From contig NC_017542.1 in the NCBI RefSeq assembly GCF_000237325.1, positions 1,247,501 through 1,311,500 on the forward strand: DNA of 64,000 nucleotides, given 5' to 3'. The notes beneath the pieces were generated by a model, which saw only the letters and a program-made list of their open reading frames with translations, ran no database searches and had not been told where the DNA came from. Position 1 is the stretch's first letter. Each line of letters opens with the position of its first letter. Origin of the DNA: Paenibacillus polymyxa M1 (GTDB lineage Bacteria > Bacillota > Bacilli > Paenibacillales > Paenibacillaceae). The translations under genes and the position numbers were made by a program. Below are positions 52,987 to 61,137 of this stretch, piece by piece.

Positions 52987-53018
52987 TAACCGCCTTTTTA
53001 AAGGGCGGTTATTTTTTT
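52987..53018 (+). terminator. Terminator of aadK
   Basis: An 8-bp perfect stem TAACCGCC/GGCGGTTA (52987-52994, 53004-53011) is followed by seven T. Confidence 0.9.
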
Positions 53019-53061
53019 GTGTACAGCATCAATAATCAGATTAAACGCATTTTTAAACACA

Positions 53062-53075
53062 GGAACAAACGTTCG
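53062..53075 (-). promoter_or_regulatory. Near-consensus LexA (SOS) box
   Basis: On the minus strand CGAACGTTTGTTCC fits the Gram-positive box CGAACRNRYGTTYC with a single mismatch at the eighth base. It lies in the untranscribed-looking region between the aadK terminator and the first tail gene. Confidence 0.5.
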
Positions 53076-53216
53076 CAAAATGTCGCCTAACTTCATCCCT
53101 AGTCTCTACTTTTATCGTCCAGTTCTCCGGCAACGCATTCGTTATAAGGGTGTAAGATTATATCATCGGGAATCAAGACAAGAGGACATACCGAAGACAC
53201 ACACAGTCAAACGTTA

Positions 53217-53240
53217 GCCGGCCAATAGGGCCGGTTTTTT
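53217..53240 (+). terminator. Hairpin terminator before the tail cluster
   Basis: GCCGGCC/GGCCGGT (53217-53223, 53229-53235, one G-T pair) with AATA plus G as loop is followed by TTTTTT. It may end a transcript starting near the LexA box or insulate the tail genes. Confidence 0.65.
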
Positions 53241-53299
53241 CATGCGGTGATCGTCTCTGTCACTTCCCGGGAATTCGTTGATAGAAAGGAGGAGTCGTG

Positions 53300-53434
53300 T
53301 TGCCTAAGCAAGGGATGCTGCAATGTATGAGTACAAGACTGCGCCGGATGAGAACATGGAAGTGGAAAAAAGCCTGGCTAAACAGTCACAACATGCGAGC
53401 GCAGGATACGCAAGGGTGGCATGCCACAGGATGA
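53300..53434 (+). CDS. Small basic protein ahead of the tail genes, 44 aa
   Basis: A TTG frame behind AAAGGAGGA (6 nt) encodes a 44-residue basic, Trp-rich product (MPKQGMLQCMSTRLRRMRTW, then KWKKAWLNSHNMRAQ). Its TGA overlaps the ATG of the next gene (ATGA at 53431), a coupling typical of this cluster. The protein has no recognised domain. It may simply be a coupling leader. Confidence 0.45.
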   Translation: MPKQGMLQCMSTRLRRMRTWKWKKAWLNSHNMRAQDTQGWHATG

Positions 53435-54291
53435 GACAAGCCTTTAAGCAAAAGCTCATTGACATTATTCCAGCACTGCAAGGGCGTGTATACGATGTTC
53501 AGCCCCCATCACAGACGGCAGAGGAGCCGTATGCAGTTATGGCGCTAGGCGAGGAAATCTGGAAGTCTTCCTGGGCCGGTTACCGGCAGGTTGTCCGCAT
53601 CAAGCTGTACGCAGGACAAGCGGGGCTGGCGCAGGCCGATGTATGGGCGAATGCCTTGATTGCCGGACTGCACCGGGCATCGGTGACAGGCAAAGGTGAG
53701 GACACGTCGGCTTTTACCGCACACTATTTGGGCGTGCGGGATGCTGAAAAGCTGGACACGGTTACGGGCAAGGCCTATAGAACGCTGCGTTTTGGCGTGT
53801 ATGTGCCTGAAACGGAAGGCGGTTCGGCTACTCCAGCACCTGGTGCAGCACAGCCAGAAGAATGGCTGGCAGCGCTGGTCCGCTGGACGCAGAAGCAACT
53901 GGGCGAATCGTGGTCGGTATACGCCGACGCATGGCCTGCACAGCCGGGAAGCCACGCGGTATTATGGCGGCTGAGCGGCTGCGAAACCCGGATGGCGGGA
54001 GCTTCCATGTATGAGCTCCGCAAACGGTTCATCGGGCATATCACCGCCCCGGATACCACCGAAGAGAATCGCGCAGCTTCCGCGCTGGTCGAAGGCTTTG
54101 CCGCTCAAATCCAGCTTCCTCTGGAGCAGGACAAGGGCCGTTATATGTCTACGGCTGAAGCATCAGCCGATTTGCAGGCAGATGCCATTTTAGACGGTCA
54201 GCTTCGGCTGACGCTGGTACAGCGGCGTATGCGTCCGGCTGAGGAAGCGGCATTGATTCGCAGAGTGGAAATTCATCCTATTTTGAAATGA
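53431..54291 (+). CDS. Phage tail terminator-like protein, two domains
   Basis: A 286-residue protein. Residues 1-130 (MRQAFKQKLIDIIPALQGRV, SSWAGYRQVVRIKLYAGQ) look like a tail terminator/minor tail protein of Myoviridae-like phages. After a Pro/Ala linker, residues about 150-286 repeat the same pattern (EEWLAALVRWTQKQLGESW), with VLWRLSGCETRMAGASMY, so the gene seems to encode a duplicated domain. ATG 53431 is preferred over the frame start at 53323, because it overlaps the upstream TGA. Confidence 0.6.
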   Translation: MRQAFKQKLIDIIPALQGRVYDVQPPSQTAEEPYAVMALGEEIWKSSWAGYRQVVRIKLYAGQAGLAQADVWANALIAGLHRASVTGKGEDTSAFTAHYLGVRDAEKLDTVTGKAYRTLRFGVYVPETEGGSATPAPGAAQPEEWLAALVRWTQKQLGESWSVYADAWPAQPGSHAVLWRLSGCETRMAGASMYELRKRFIGHITAPDTTEENRAASALVEGFAAQIQLPLEQDKGRYMSTAEASADLQADAILDGQLRLTLVQRRMRPAEEAALIRRVEIHPILK

Positions 54292-54301
54292 GGTGGTCCG
54301 A

Positions 54302-54520
54302 GTGACCTTGGAAAACCAAGAAAAGGCCCCGGTACATGACGGGCAGGAAGCGAGTGGCCCACGCTACACGCTGGAGGAACTAAAGGAGCACGCAGAATCA
54401 TTGTTTTCTGTGAAAGAAGAAGTGCTGGCAGGCGCCTTTTTTGGCGCACAAGACAAGCTGTTTACGGTAGCAGAAGCACACACTAAAATCGAACAATTTA
54501 TGAAAGCGAAGGTGGATTAA
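54302..54520 (+). CDS. Small tail-cluster protein, 72 aa
   Basis: A 72-residue acidic, helical protein (RYTLEELKEHAESLFSVKEE, ...TKIEQFMKAKVD) with the form of small proteins that precede the sheath gene in PBSX-like clusters (YqbJ/XkdJ position). GTG 54302 follows GAGGTGG. It is 2 nt from the sheath gene. Its role, perhaps a chaperone or adaptor, is unknown. Confidence 0.6.
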   Translation: MTLENQEKAPVHDGQEASGPRYTLEELKEHAESLFSVKEEVLAGAFFGAQDKLFTVAEAHTKIEQFMKAKVD

Positions 54521-54522
54521 TT

Positions 54523-55989
54523 ATGGCAGGCGGAACATGGGAAAACACGAATAAACCGGTATTGCCGGGTTTGTATATGAATTTTCAGGCAGCAGCAGCT
54601 TCAGCGATTCAAGGTGGATCACGTGGTACGGTCGTTGTACCCGTCAAGGCAAATTGGGGCCCTGTACGTGAGTTTGTAGAGGTTGGCAGTGAAACGGCTA
54701 TTAGCCAAATCTTCTCCGGCGACAGTGAGAACGGTGCGACAGCATATTCCACATTGTATCTGGCTTTGCTGGGAGGTCCGAAAAAACTGCTCGCTTACCG
54801 GTTGGCAGATGACACGGCTGCTGAAGCGTCTGTAACGCTGAAAAGCGGTGGCGAGACCCCGACCGACGTGCTGCGTTTGAAGGCTTTGTACACAGGAAGC
54901 CGCGGTAATGGTTTTGCCGTAACGGTACAGCCGACTTTGGGTGACGAGCAAGCTCGTGAGGTGCGCCTCTATGAAGGAACCAAACTGCTGGGTACGTACA
55001 AAGGCAGCGACGGTACGGCTGCTTCGATTGCCAAAGCGCTGAACGAAAACAGCGAAAACGTATGGGTAAAAGCTGAGGTTGTCGGCGAAGGCGGCATTCC
55101 AGCGGATGTCAGCGGCGTACATCTGACAGGTGGCAATAGCGGCAATAGCAAGCTGGTTAATGCCGATTACATTGCGATGCAGGAAGCACTTGAGGGACAG
55201 GAATTTAATGTGCTGGCCCTGGATTATGCAGCCGATCTGGCATTGCTGCAAAGCTTTGCTGCCTGGATCAAACGTGTGCGGAGCGAAGGCAAAGGCGTCA
55301 TCGCTGTATTCGGCGGTTCTGCGGCAGACGATGTGTCCAAAACAGCTGTCAGCTTGGCCTCTGCACGTTCCCTGGCGCTGAACCATGAAGGCATCGTGAA
55401 TGTGGGTACAGGTGTACGCCTGGCAGGTACGGACTACAGCTCCGCCCAAACGGCTGCCTATGTAGCCGGGCTGATTGCAGGCCAACGTTTGAACCAATCC
55501 GCAACGTACGCGGTTACGCCTTTTGAGGATGTAACCCGCCGCTGGACACGTTCCGAGCAGGAACAGGCTGTCCGTAACGGGGTGTTCCTCCTGTTCTTCG
55601 ACGGCCGTCAGGTCAAAGCGCTGCGTGGAATCAACAGCTTGGTGAACCCGTCTGCCGGACAAAACAACGCATGGAAGAAAATCCGTTCCCTCCGTGTTAT
55701 GGATGCCATTAACGCTGACTTGCAGCGTGCAGCCGAAGAGACTTACATTGGCAAAATCAACAACACGGTGGAAGGTCGTCTGGCACTCATCGGTGCGATC
55801 AAAGAATACCTGGCACAGCTGTCGCTGAGCAACGTGATCGAGGCAGATGGCTACGATGTCATTCTCGACCCAGCCTACTACGGTGATGCGCCAGTCATCA
55901 AACCGGAGCCGGATCAAGTGTTCCTGCAATGGAACGTGAAGCTCACCGACGTGATGGAGCAACTGTTCGGCACATTTTACGTGCAATAA
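54523..55989 (+). CDS. xkdK: Contractile tail sheath protein
   Basis: A 488-residue sheath subunit of the XkdK/phage P2-like type. It has GTVVVPVKANWGP near the N terminus, a variable domain (about 105-210; with KALYTGSRGNGF) and the conserved C-terminal part (TPFEDVTRRWTRSEQEQAV, GKINNTVEGRLALIGAIKEYL, QVFLQWNVKLTDVMEQLFGTFYV). It forms the contractile sheath that drives the tube through the target envelope. Confidence 0.92.
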   Translation: MAGGTWENTNKPVLPGLYMNFQAAAASAIQGGSRGTVVVPVKANWGPVREFVEVGSETAISQIFSGDSENGATAYSTLYLALLGGPKKLLAYRLADDTAAEASVTLKSGGETPTDVLRLKALYTGSRGNGFAVTVQPTLGDEQAREVRLYEGTKLLGTYKGSDGTAASIAKALNENSENVWVKAEVVGEGGIPADVSGVHLTGGNSGNSKLVNADYIAMQEALEGQEFNVLALDYAADLALLQSFAAWIKRVRSEGKGVIAVFGGSAADDVSKTAVSLASARSLALNHEGIVNVGTGVRLAGTDYSSAQTAAYVAGLIAGQRLNQSATYAVTPFEDVTRRWTRSEQEQAVRNGVFLLFFDGRQVKALRGINSLVNPSAGQNNAWKKIRSLRVMDAINADLQRAAEETYIGKINNTVEGRLALIGAIKEYLAQLSLSNVIEADGYDVILDPAYYGDAPVIKPEPDQVFLQWNVKLTDVMEQLFGTFYVQ

Positions 55990-56110
55990 ATAAGCATTTT
56001 ACGGGTATAAGCATTTCGCATGCAATCAGCAGAAATAAAGTAGCTTTTTAACAACGAGGATTTTGTGAAATCCCGAACTATATTATGAATTATTTTGAGG
56101 AGGAAAAGAA

Positions 56111-56518
56111 ATGTTGGATGCTTCAAGAGTTATTTTAGGTACGTTTGGTCAGGCGTATATTGATGGGGTATGGCAGACACATATTAACAAGCTGGAAGCT
56201 AGCGTGGAAATTGATAAAAGAGAACTGAATTTGGTAGGTAATACGTGGAAAGTCCATAAAAATGGAGCTAAAAAAGGTACTGGGACGATGAGTGGTTACA
56301 AAGTAACTTCTGATATGATTCGTCGCGGTTTTGAAAAATTCGATATTATTTCCAAGCTGGACGATCCCGAATCTTTTGGACATGAACGCGTTCGTTTGAT
56401 TCGCTGCATGCCGGATAAAATTCAATTGGCCAACTGGACTGCAGGGGAAGAAGTGCCAGAAGAAACGACTTTTACCTTCGAAGGCTATGAGTTGCTTGAT
56501 CCGATTGTAGCAAACTAA
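56111..56518 (+). CDS. xkdM: Tail tube protein
   Basis: A 135-residue tube protein of the XkdM type: beta-rich, with KLEASVEIDKRELNLVGNTWK and KGTGTMSGYKVTSD, a short DUF2001-like fold. It polymerises as the inner tube under the sheath. GGAGG precedes ATG 56111 (121 nt after the sheath gene). Confidence 0.9.
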   Translation: MLDASRVILGTFGQAYIDGVWQTHINKLEASVEIDKRELNLVGNTWKVHKNGAKKGTGTMSGYKVTSDMIRRGFEKFDIISKLDDPESFGHERVRLIRCMPDKIQLANWTAGEEVPEETTFTFEGYELLDPIVAN

Positions 56519-56617
56519 ATTGGTGAACGGGGAATGAGATACTATCAGGTGTCTCGTTCCCCAAATGCATATAAGAATTTGTGAAATTCTGAAATAAACA
56601 ATAAGGGAGAATGACTT

Positions 56618-57052
56618 ATGAGCTTGAATGAGAATATGACAGAAGAACAAATTTTGGACAGTTTGTTTGAAGCCGCTGAAAAACTACCGGAAGAAACGGT
56701 TCGTATCAAGCGCCTCGATATGAAAATTGTGCTGCACGGCCTGACCTCCAGTAAGGTGGACAGCATTCGTGAGCGTTGCACGATTCGTCGAACCGTGAAG
56801 GGTGCCGTAGATGAAAAAGTAGATACCGAAACGTTCAACGCCTTGTTGATTTCGGAAGCTACCGGAAAGCTGGAAGTGAAGGGCCTGTCCCTCAACGGTT
56901 GGGGCGATCCCCGGATTACAAGCCGCTTGAAGCTGTCCGGTGGCGAACAATCTGTTCGCCGTATGCTGTTAGCGGGTGAACTGGATGCAGTAGGGGATAA
57001 GGTATTGGAACTGTCCGGATTTGGAGTTGAGATTGCTGATCTAAAAAACTAA
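56618..57052 (+). CDS. xkdN: Tail assembly chaperone, frame-0 product (XkdN-like)
   Basis: A 144-residue chaperone that coats the tape measure before tube polymerisation. It starts MSLNENMTEEQILDSLFEAA and contains VDSIRERCTIRRTVKG. Just before its TAA the reading frame crosses A-AAA-AAC (57043-57049), a classic -1 slippery heptamer. A -1 shift fuses it to the next ORF, as in gpG/gpGT of other tailed phages. Confidence 0.88.
   Translation: MSLNENMTEEQILDSLFEAAEKLPEETVRIKRLDMKIVLHGLTSSKVDSIRERCTIRRTVKGAVDEKVDTETFNALLISEATGKLEVKGLSLNGWGDPRITSRLKLSGGEQSVRRMLLAGELDAVGDKVLELSGFGVEIADLKN
57043..57049 (+). other. Programmed -1 ribosomal frameshift site A-AAA-AAC
   Basis: In the zero frame the codons are CTA AAA AAC TAA, which places the heptamer in X-XXY-YYZ phase immediately before the stop. 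The -1 frame continues CTA ATC AGC TCC GGG GGA ATG without a stop into the downstream ORF. A GC-rich stretch (57099-57170) follows and could add structure. Confidence 0.8.
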
Positions 57053-57204
57053 TCAGCTCCGGGGGAATGACGACGATGCTGTACCACTTGTGGGTCCGGC
57101 ACCACCTCCGTCCCGGAGACTTTTGGCGGCTTCCCCGCGGTGAGCGCATGCTGCTGCTGGCGTTTGCTGAAGAAGAACTAGATGCTCTAGCAGATAATAT
57201 GTAG
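57049..57204 (+). CDS. Tail assembly chaperone, -1 frame extension (T-domain)
   Basis: The -1 frame from 57049 encodes 51 residues before a TAG: L-I-S-S-G-G-M-T-T-M, then LYHLWVRHHLRPGDFWRLPR and an ELDAL end. The YHLWVRHHLRPGDFW pattern is the usual T-region of PBSX/Paenibacillus chaperones. A free start at ATG 57067 has poor support, so I take this as the 3' part of a fusion of about 195 residues (join 56618..57049, 57049..57204). Confidence 0.78.
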   Translation, partial: LISSGGMTTMLYHLWVRHHLRPGDFWRLPRGERMLLLAFAEEELDALADNM

Positions 57205-57224
57205 TAGTTAAAGGAGGTGTAGGT

Positions 57225-59105
57225 GTGGATGATATCTTGGATATAAGAAGTTTAAGTAGAGTTAATAAAGAATTAAAAGCTATGGATCGATACTTTGAGA
57301 GTATCCAGAAGAGGGCAAGAAATTTTGGGCTTAATAGTTTTCAAAGACAAAAGATAGTTATTGACCAAACTACGGAGTCAGTTAAGCGACTTTCTAATGC
57401 GTTAAGTAATTTAACTTCACGTTTATATAAAATAAATCGCCTGACCCGAAATTTATCTGGAATTAAGATTGCTGTTAAATGTTCCTGTTCTAAGGATTGC
57501 TCGAAATGTAAGATGACAACTTGCGCTAAGAATGGCGGTTCCTATTGGTTTAATCATTCCTTGATCGAACAGCAAAACAAAATTAGTATCCAACAAAAAA
57601 ATCAGAAAAGTGGAAAAAATAATAATGTTGCAATCCCTAACATACCTTTAGGGTCTAAAATATCCAGCAATCTTGGTAAGTCTCAAATTTCTCAAAGTTC
57701 AGCGAGTAAAAATAATGAAAAACAGAAGATTGTTATAAAAAAACCTGTTATGGATCTTATGAACTTCTTTAAGTTTTTTAATAAGCCGAAAGACTTTGTA
57801 GAATCACTAAATAAAACTGTTAAAGCCTACAGGGCCATTACTCTGTCACAAGTTGCTGCAATGCCTACATGGTTAAAGAATACTAAAACTTGGATCGACG
57901 ATGTAGCAAATCAAATTAAAACATCTACTGTATACACGCAAGCAGCTTCTATATTTTCCAGTACTCCTTCTTGGCTGAAAACAGGATTAAAAGGTGCAGC
58001 GAAATATGGAGGAAAAGCTATTGGGTTTGCTGATTTAGGCTTTGATATAAGTGAGATTCTAAATGCTAAGGGAGAAGAAAAATATAAACTGATTGGGAAA
58101 TTGGTTGCAGGAAAAACCGGAAATATTTTAGGGAAATCCTTTGGTATGCAAGTCGGTTCAAAAGTTCCCTATGCTGGAGTTGTGTTAGCTCCTGTCCTTG
58201 GTTATATATTTGGAGAAATAGGTGAAAAATTGTTTGAGCCGTTAGGGGAGAAAGGAATGGAGAAAGTTTGGTATGCCAAAACGCATCTTAAAGGCTGGAC
58301 AAAATCTTTAAAGGAAAGTATCGATCAGACTACACAAGACTTCAAACAAGGTATGATTGGTTTTAATAATGAAGTAGCTATAAAAGTGAACAACATAAAG
58401 GCTGCTACTCCTACTACAATTGATCATTGGAGTAAACAACTCGAAAGTTTCATCGGTAATCAGACGGGGAATCTGATGGGGGGAGTTGACAACTTGACCG
58501 AGAAAATATCAAGAAAAGTACCTGCTTCTAATAAAATACTGAATAACGTGAGAGAGCCTCTTAAAAATAAGATTAATGTTACAGGGAATTATCTGAAAAA
58601 TAGTATTCCAGGTCTCAGTGAAGGGGTCAAGGAGAAAATCAACAATATTAGTGAAGGGACTAAAAATTTCTCTAATAAATTGAATAACTTTGTTCAGAAA
58701 AATGCTGACCCTTTTAAAGAAAAAGTTAAAAAAGCAACATCAAAAACAAGCGATTTTCTTCAAATGATCTTGGATTCTCCAGAGAAATTGAACTGGGAGC
58801 TTATTCAGAGCACAGAGAAAACTGCTGCTAAAAAAAGTACTCCGAATAAATATTCTCGGACTTTAGTTGCAAGTTCTAGAACATATCGTGCAAATGATAG
58901 ACACAGAACAGCAGCAGTTCATTCAGTAAAGAATACAAATAGAAATAAAGCAAACATGCAAGTGAATATGCCAACAGGAGCAATTCAGGTGGCTGTTGGT
59001 GAACGTGTTAATTTTGATGCTTTGGCTTCAGAAGTAGGCAAACGCTTCGTAGCAGGATTCCGTCAAGCTATGGATAATAACAAGACAGCGAGAGCCCTAG
59101 TGTGA
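57225..59105 (+). CDS. Tail tape measure protein, AT-rich and Cys-bearing
   Basis: A 626-residue protein, placed between the chaperone and LysM hub genes where the tape measure (XkdO) belongs. It is mostly helical, with a hydrophobic middle (AGVVLAPVLGYIFGEIGEKL) and a C-terminal MPTGAIQVAVGERVNFDALA that suits the hub contact. The N-terminal part has an unusual Cys cluster (CSCSKDCSKCKMTTC, about residues 85-99). The gene is visibly AT-rich and Asn/Lys-rich compared with both neighbours, which suggests replacement by transfer. GTG 57225 follows AAGGAGG. Confidence 0.75.
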   Translation: MDDILDIRSLSRVNKELKAMDRYFESIQKRARNFGLNSFQRQKIVIDQTTESVKRLSNALSNLTSRLYKINRLTRNLSGIKIAVKCSCSKDCSKCKMTTCAKNGGSYWFNHSLIEQQNKISIQQKNQKSGKNNNVAIPNIPLGSKISSNLGKSQISQSSASKNNEKQKIVIKKPVMDLMNFFKFFNKPKDFVESLNKTVKAYRAITLSQVAAMPTWLKNTKTWIDDVANQIKTSTVYTQAASIFSSTPSWLKTGLKGAAKYGGKAIGFADLGFDISEILNAKGEEKYKLIGKLVAGKTGNILGKSFGMQVGSKVPYAGVVLAPVLGYIFGEIGEKLFEPLGEKGMEKVWYAKTHLKGWTKSLKESIDQTTQDFKQGMIGFNNEVAIKVNNIKAATPTTIDHWSKQLESFIGNQTGNLMGGVDNLTEKISRKVPASNKILNNVREPLKNKINVTGNYLKNSIPGLSEGVKEKINNISEGTKNFSNKLNNFVQKNADPFKEKVKKATSKTSDFLQMILDSPEKLNWELIQSTEKTAAKKSTPNKYSRTLVASSRTYRANDRHRTAAVHSVKNTNRNKANMQVNMPTGAIQVAVGERVNFDALASEVGKRFVAGFRQAMDNNKTARALV

Positions 59106-59121
59106 GTAGGAGGTGAATAGT

Positions 59122-59763
59122 ATGGAGTTTAGTTTGACGGATGGTAAGGGGAAAAAGTTTCAGTTTCCAGTAAATCCTGAGGAAGTAACGATTTCACGAC
59201 AAAAAGGATTTGATACAACGACGATCTTGTCCTACGGGGAGTTTGATTTTCCGCAAGGAGAGAAGGTGAAGGAAATCTCCTTCTCTTCTTTTTTTCCGAA
59301 AGAATACAATCCAGCGTATTGCACATATGAAGATATCCCTGATCCGCAGGAGGCCATGAACACGTTGAATGGCTTTTTGTTATCCAAGAGCCCGCTACGC
59401 TTTATCATTACGGAGACAGCTGTGAATGTGCCGGTAATTGTGGCTTCTCATAATTCAACCTTTCGGGGCGGGGAATATGGGGATGTGAATTTTGATTTGT
59501 CACTGCGAACCTGGAGTGAAATGAAAGTAGTCAAAAAAGCCGGCACCAGCTTGAAGTCTGCGACAGTCAACAAAAAGCCTCGCACGGATATGAAAGAAAA
59601 AAAGAAAACTTACACGGTTAAATCGGGAGATTCCTTGTCCAAAATTGCCAAGGTGGAGCTGGGAGACAGCTCCCAATGGAGTCGTATTTATCAGCTTAAC
59701 AAAAAGATCATCGGGAAAAATCCGAATGCGATTAAACCGGGGCAAAAGCTGGTGCTATCATGA
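59122..59763 (+). CDS. xkdP: LysM tail protein, XkdP-like
   Basis: A 213-residue baseplate/hub protein: an N-terminal beta domain (FQFPVNPEEVTISRQKGFDT, ISFSSFFPKEY) and a C-terminal LysM (YTVKSGDSLSKIAKVELGDS...AIKPGQKLVLS), linked by a Lys-rich stretch. It corresponds to XkdP of PBSX and gp53-like proteins. AGGAGG precedes ATG 59122; the frame from 59113 starts inside the site. Confidence 0.9.
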   Translation: MEFSLTDGKGKKFQFPVNPEEVTISRQKGFDTTTILSYGEFDFPQGEKVKEISFSSFFPKEYNPAYCTYEDIPDPQEAMNTLNGFLLSKSPLRFIITETAVNVPVIVASHNSTFRGGEYGDVNFDLSLRTWSEMKVVKKAGTSLKSATVNKKPRTDMKEKKKTYTVKSGDSLSKIAKVELGDSSQWSRIYQLNKKIIGKNPNAIKPGQKLVLS

Positions 59764-60737
59764 GCTATAAAGTCATTTTACAGCATAAATATGATCTGTC
59801 GCCGCTTGTGGAGAACATTAATTTGAGAGATTCACTAGAGCAAATCGCCTATCAGGGGACGGTCAATTTGGTCGTTACGTCCGATATGCCTACTATTTCT
59901 CCAGGGATGTCAATCCGGGTTAGCGGGATTCCTTATGGTAAAAAAGACTACGTTCCTCTGTTGTCCCCAGCGGTGATCTGGGAAGTGGAAACGTCGAACA
60001 ACGGACTCAAGCGTATGACGCTGACGCTATATGACCGTACGGTATATTTGGACAAGTCGGAGGATGAATATTTACTTCCTGCCAAGCAGACGGCTACTCA
60101 GCGTTTTCAGAAGTATGCGAGGGACTGGAAACTGAAAATCGCTTCTTTGCCGGACACAAAAAAGCAGCTCGGGCGCGCTGTATACCGAACACAGTCCATT
60201 TACTCCATGATGCTGGGCGATCTGCGGGAGACAGCCAAGGCGGGAGGGGAGCTATATCATCCACGTATGATTTCTTCCGGCTTAGAGCTTTACGAACTGG
60301 GCACGAACAAAGATGTGTACGTCTTGGAGAGAGTGACCGATACGACACAATCCCGAACGTTGGAAGGCGCAGCCACGAGAGTAAAGGTGTTGGCTACGGC
60401 GGCCAGTGAAACAGGGAAAGAGGTTCCTTCCAAGGTGATGGCACTTGAGGAAAAGGACATTGCCAAATATGGAACACTTCAGGTGATCGTACAGGATGAT
60501 GAGGTGAAATCGGGTGCGGCGGCACGTGAGTTGGCCAAAAGTAAGCTGAGAGGCATACAACAAACGATATCGGTAAATGCGCCAGATATGAACACGATTC
60601 GAGCAGGAGACGCGGTAATATTAGGGACCATGAAGCTGCTAGTAATTTCAGTAAGCAGGGAATTGGGCAACCCTGGCAGTATGTCGCTGGAGCTCGGAAC
60701 GTATGACGATGTAAAAAGGAGGTTTTACCTTGAATAA
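59760..60737 (+). CDS. xkdQ: Tail hub protein, XkdQ-like
   Basis: A 325-residue hub protein (gpD/gp27-like): a beta barrel (NLRDSLEQIAYQGTVNLVV), an insertion with DLRETAKAGGELY and a C-terminal region IVQDDEVKSGAAARELAKSKLRG. It overlaps the LysM gene by 4 nt (ATGA). It connects the tube to the spike. Confidence 0.88.
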   Translation: MSYKVILQHKYDLSPLVENINLRDSLEQIAYQGTVNLVVTSDMPTISPGMSIRVSGIPYGKKDYVPLLSPAVIWEVETSNNGLKRMTLTLYDRTVYLDKSEDEYLLPAKQTATQRFQKYARDWKLKIASLPDTKKQLGRAVYRTQSIYSMMLGDLRETAKAGGELYHPRMISSGLELYELGTNKDVYVLERVTDTTQSRTLEGAATRVKVLATAASETGKEVPSKVMALEEKDIAKYGTLQVIVQDDEVKSGAAARELAKSKLRGIQQTISVNAPDMNTIRAGDAVILGTMKLLVISVSRELGNPGSMSLELGTYDDVKRRFYLE

Positions 60738-61137
60738 AGACCCCTACGGGCATTTAGCCACTGCGCTGCAATCTTCATTTCATAAACATACCAAGCAAGC
60801 GTTGAGTGGAGTAGGTGCAGTATTAGGTACCATCACCTCCACAGGACTCAAGTTGGACGATTTTAAACATGAGCTTCAGGATTATCTAGTCGCCGAGCTG
60901 CCGGGACTGCTATCTGTACCACGCCATATGTACAAAGGTACCTCAACCTCGGTGGAATCAGAAAATTGGGAAGGCAAAGAGCTGAAAACTTCCTTTTATA
61001 TCGGGGAAGATGAGCTGGAGGATGTAAATCTGAGTCTGAACAAAGGACTTAAGCCTGGGGATCGTGTACTGGCGGTGCGGGTGAATAGTGGCAACGATGT
61101 GGTGGTCGTGTGCAAGGTGGTGAATGGACGTGGCTAA
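60730..61137 (+). CDS. xkdR: XkdR-like baseplate protein (DUF2577)
   Basis: A 135-residue DUF2577 protein, with HELQDYLVAELPGLL and LKPGDRVLAVRVNSGND, a small beta fold that suits a spike or hub part. TTG 60730 follows AAAAGGAGG inside the preceding gene (8-nt overlap). Confidence 0.85.
   Translation: MNKDPYGHLATALQSSFHKHTKQALSGVGAVLGTITSTGLKLDDFKHELQDYLVAELPGLLSVPRHMYKGTSTSVESENWEGKELKTSFYIGEDELEDVNLSLNKGLKPGDRVLAVRVNSGNDVVVVCKVVNGRG

Noticed and set aside
53017..53217. 66-codon plus-strand frame after the aadK terminator
   Set aside because: Its start lies in the terminator T-run, it has no ribosome site, and it spans the LexA box.
54619..55986. 455-codon minus-strand frame
   Set aside because: It lies opposite the tail sheath gene; the long frame follows from the codon bias of that gene (Cys/His/Gln-rich translation).
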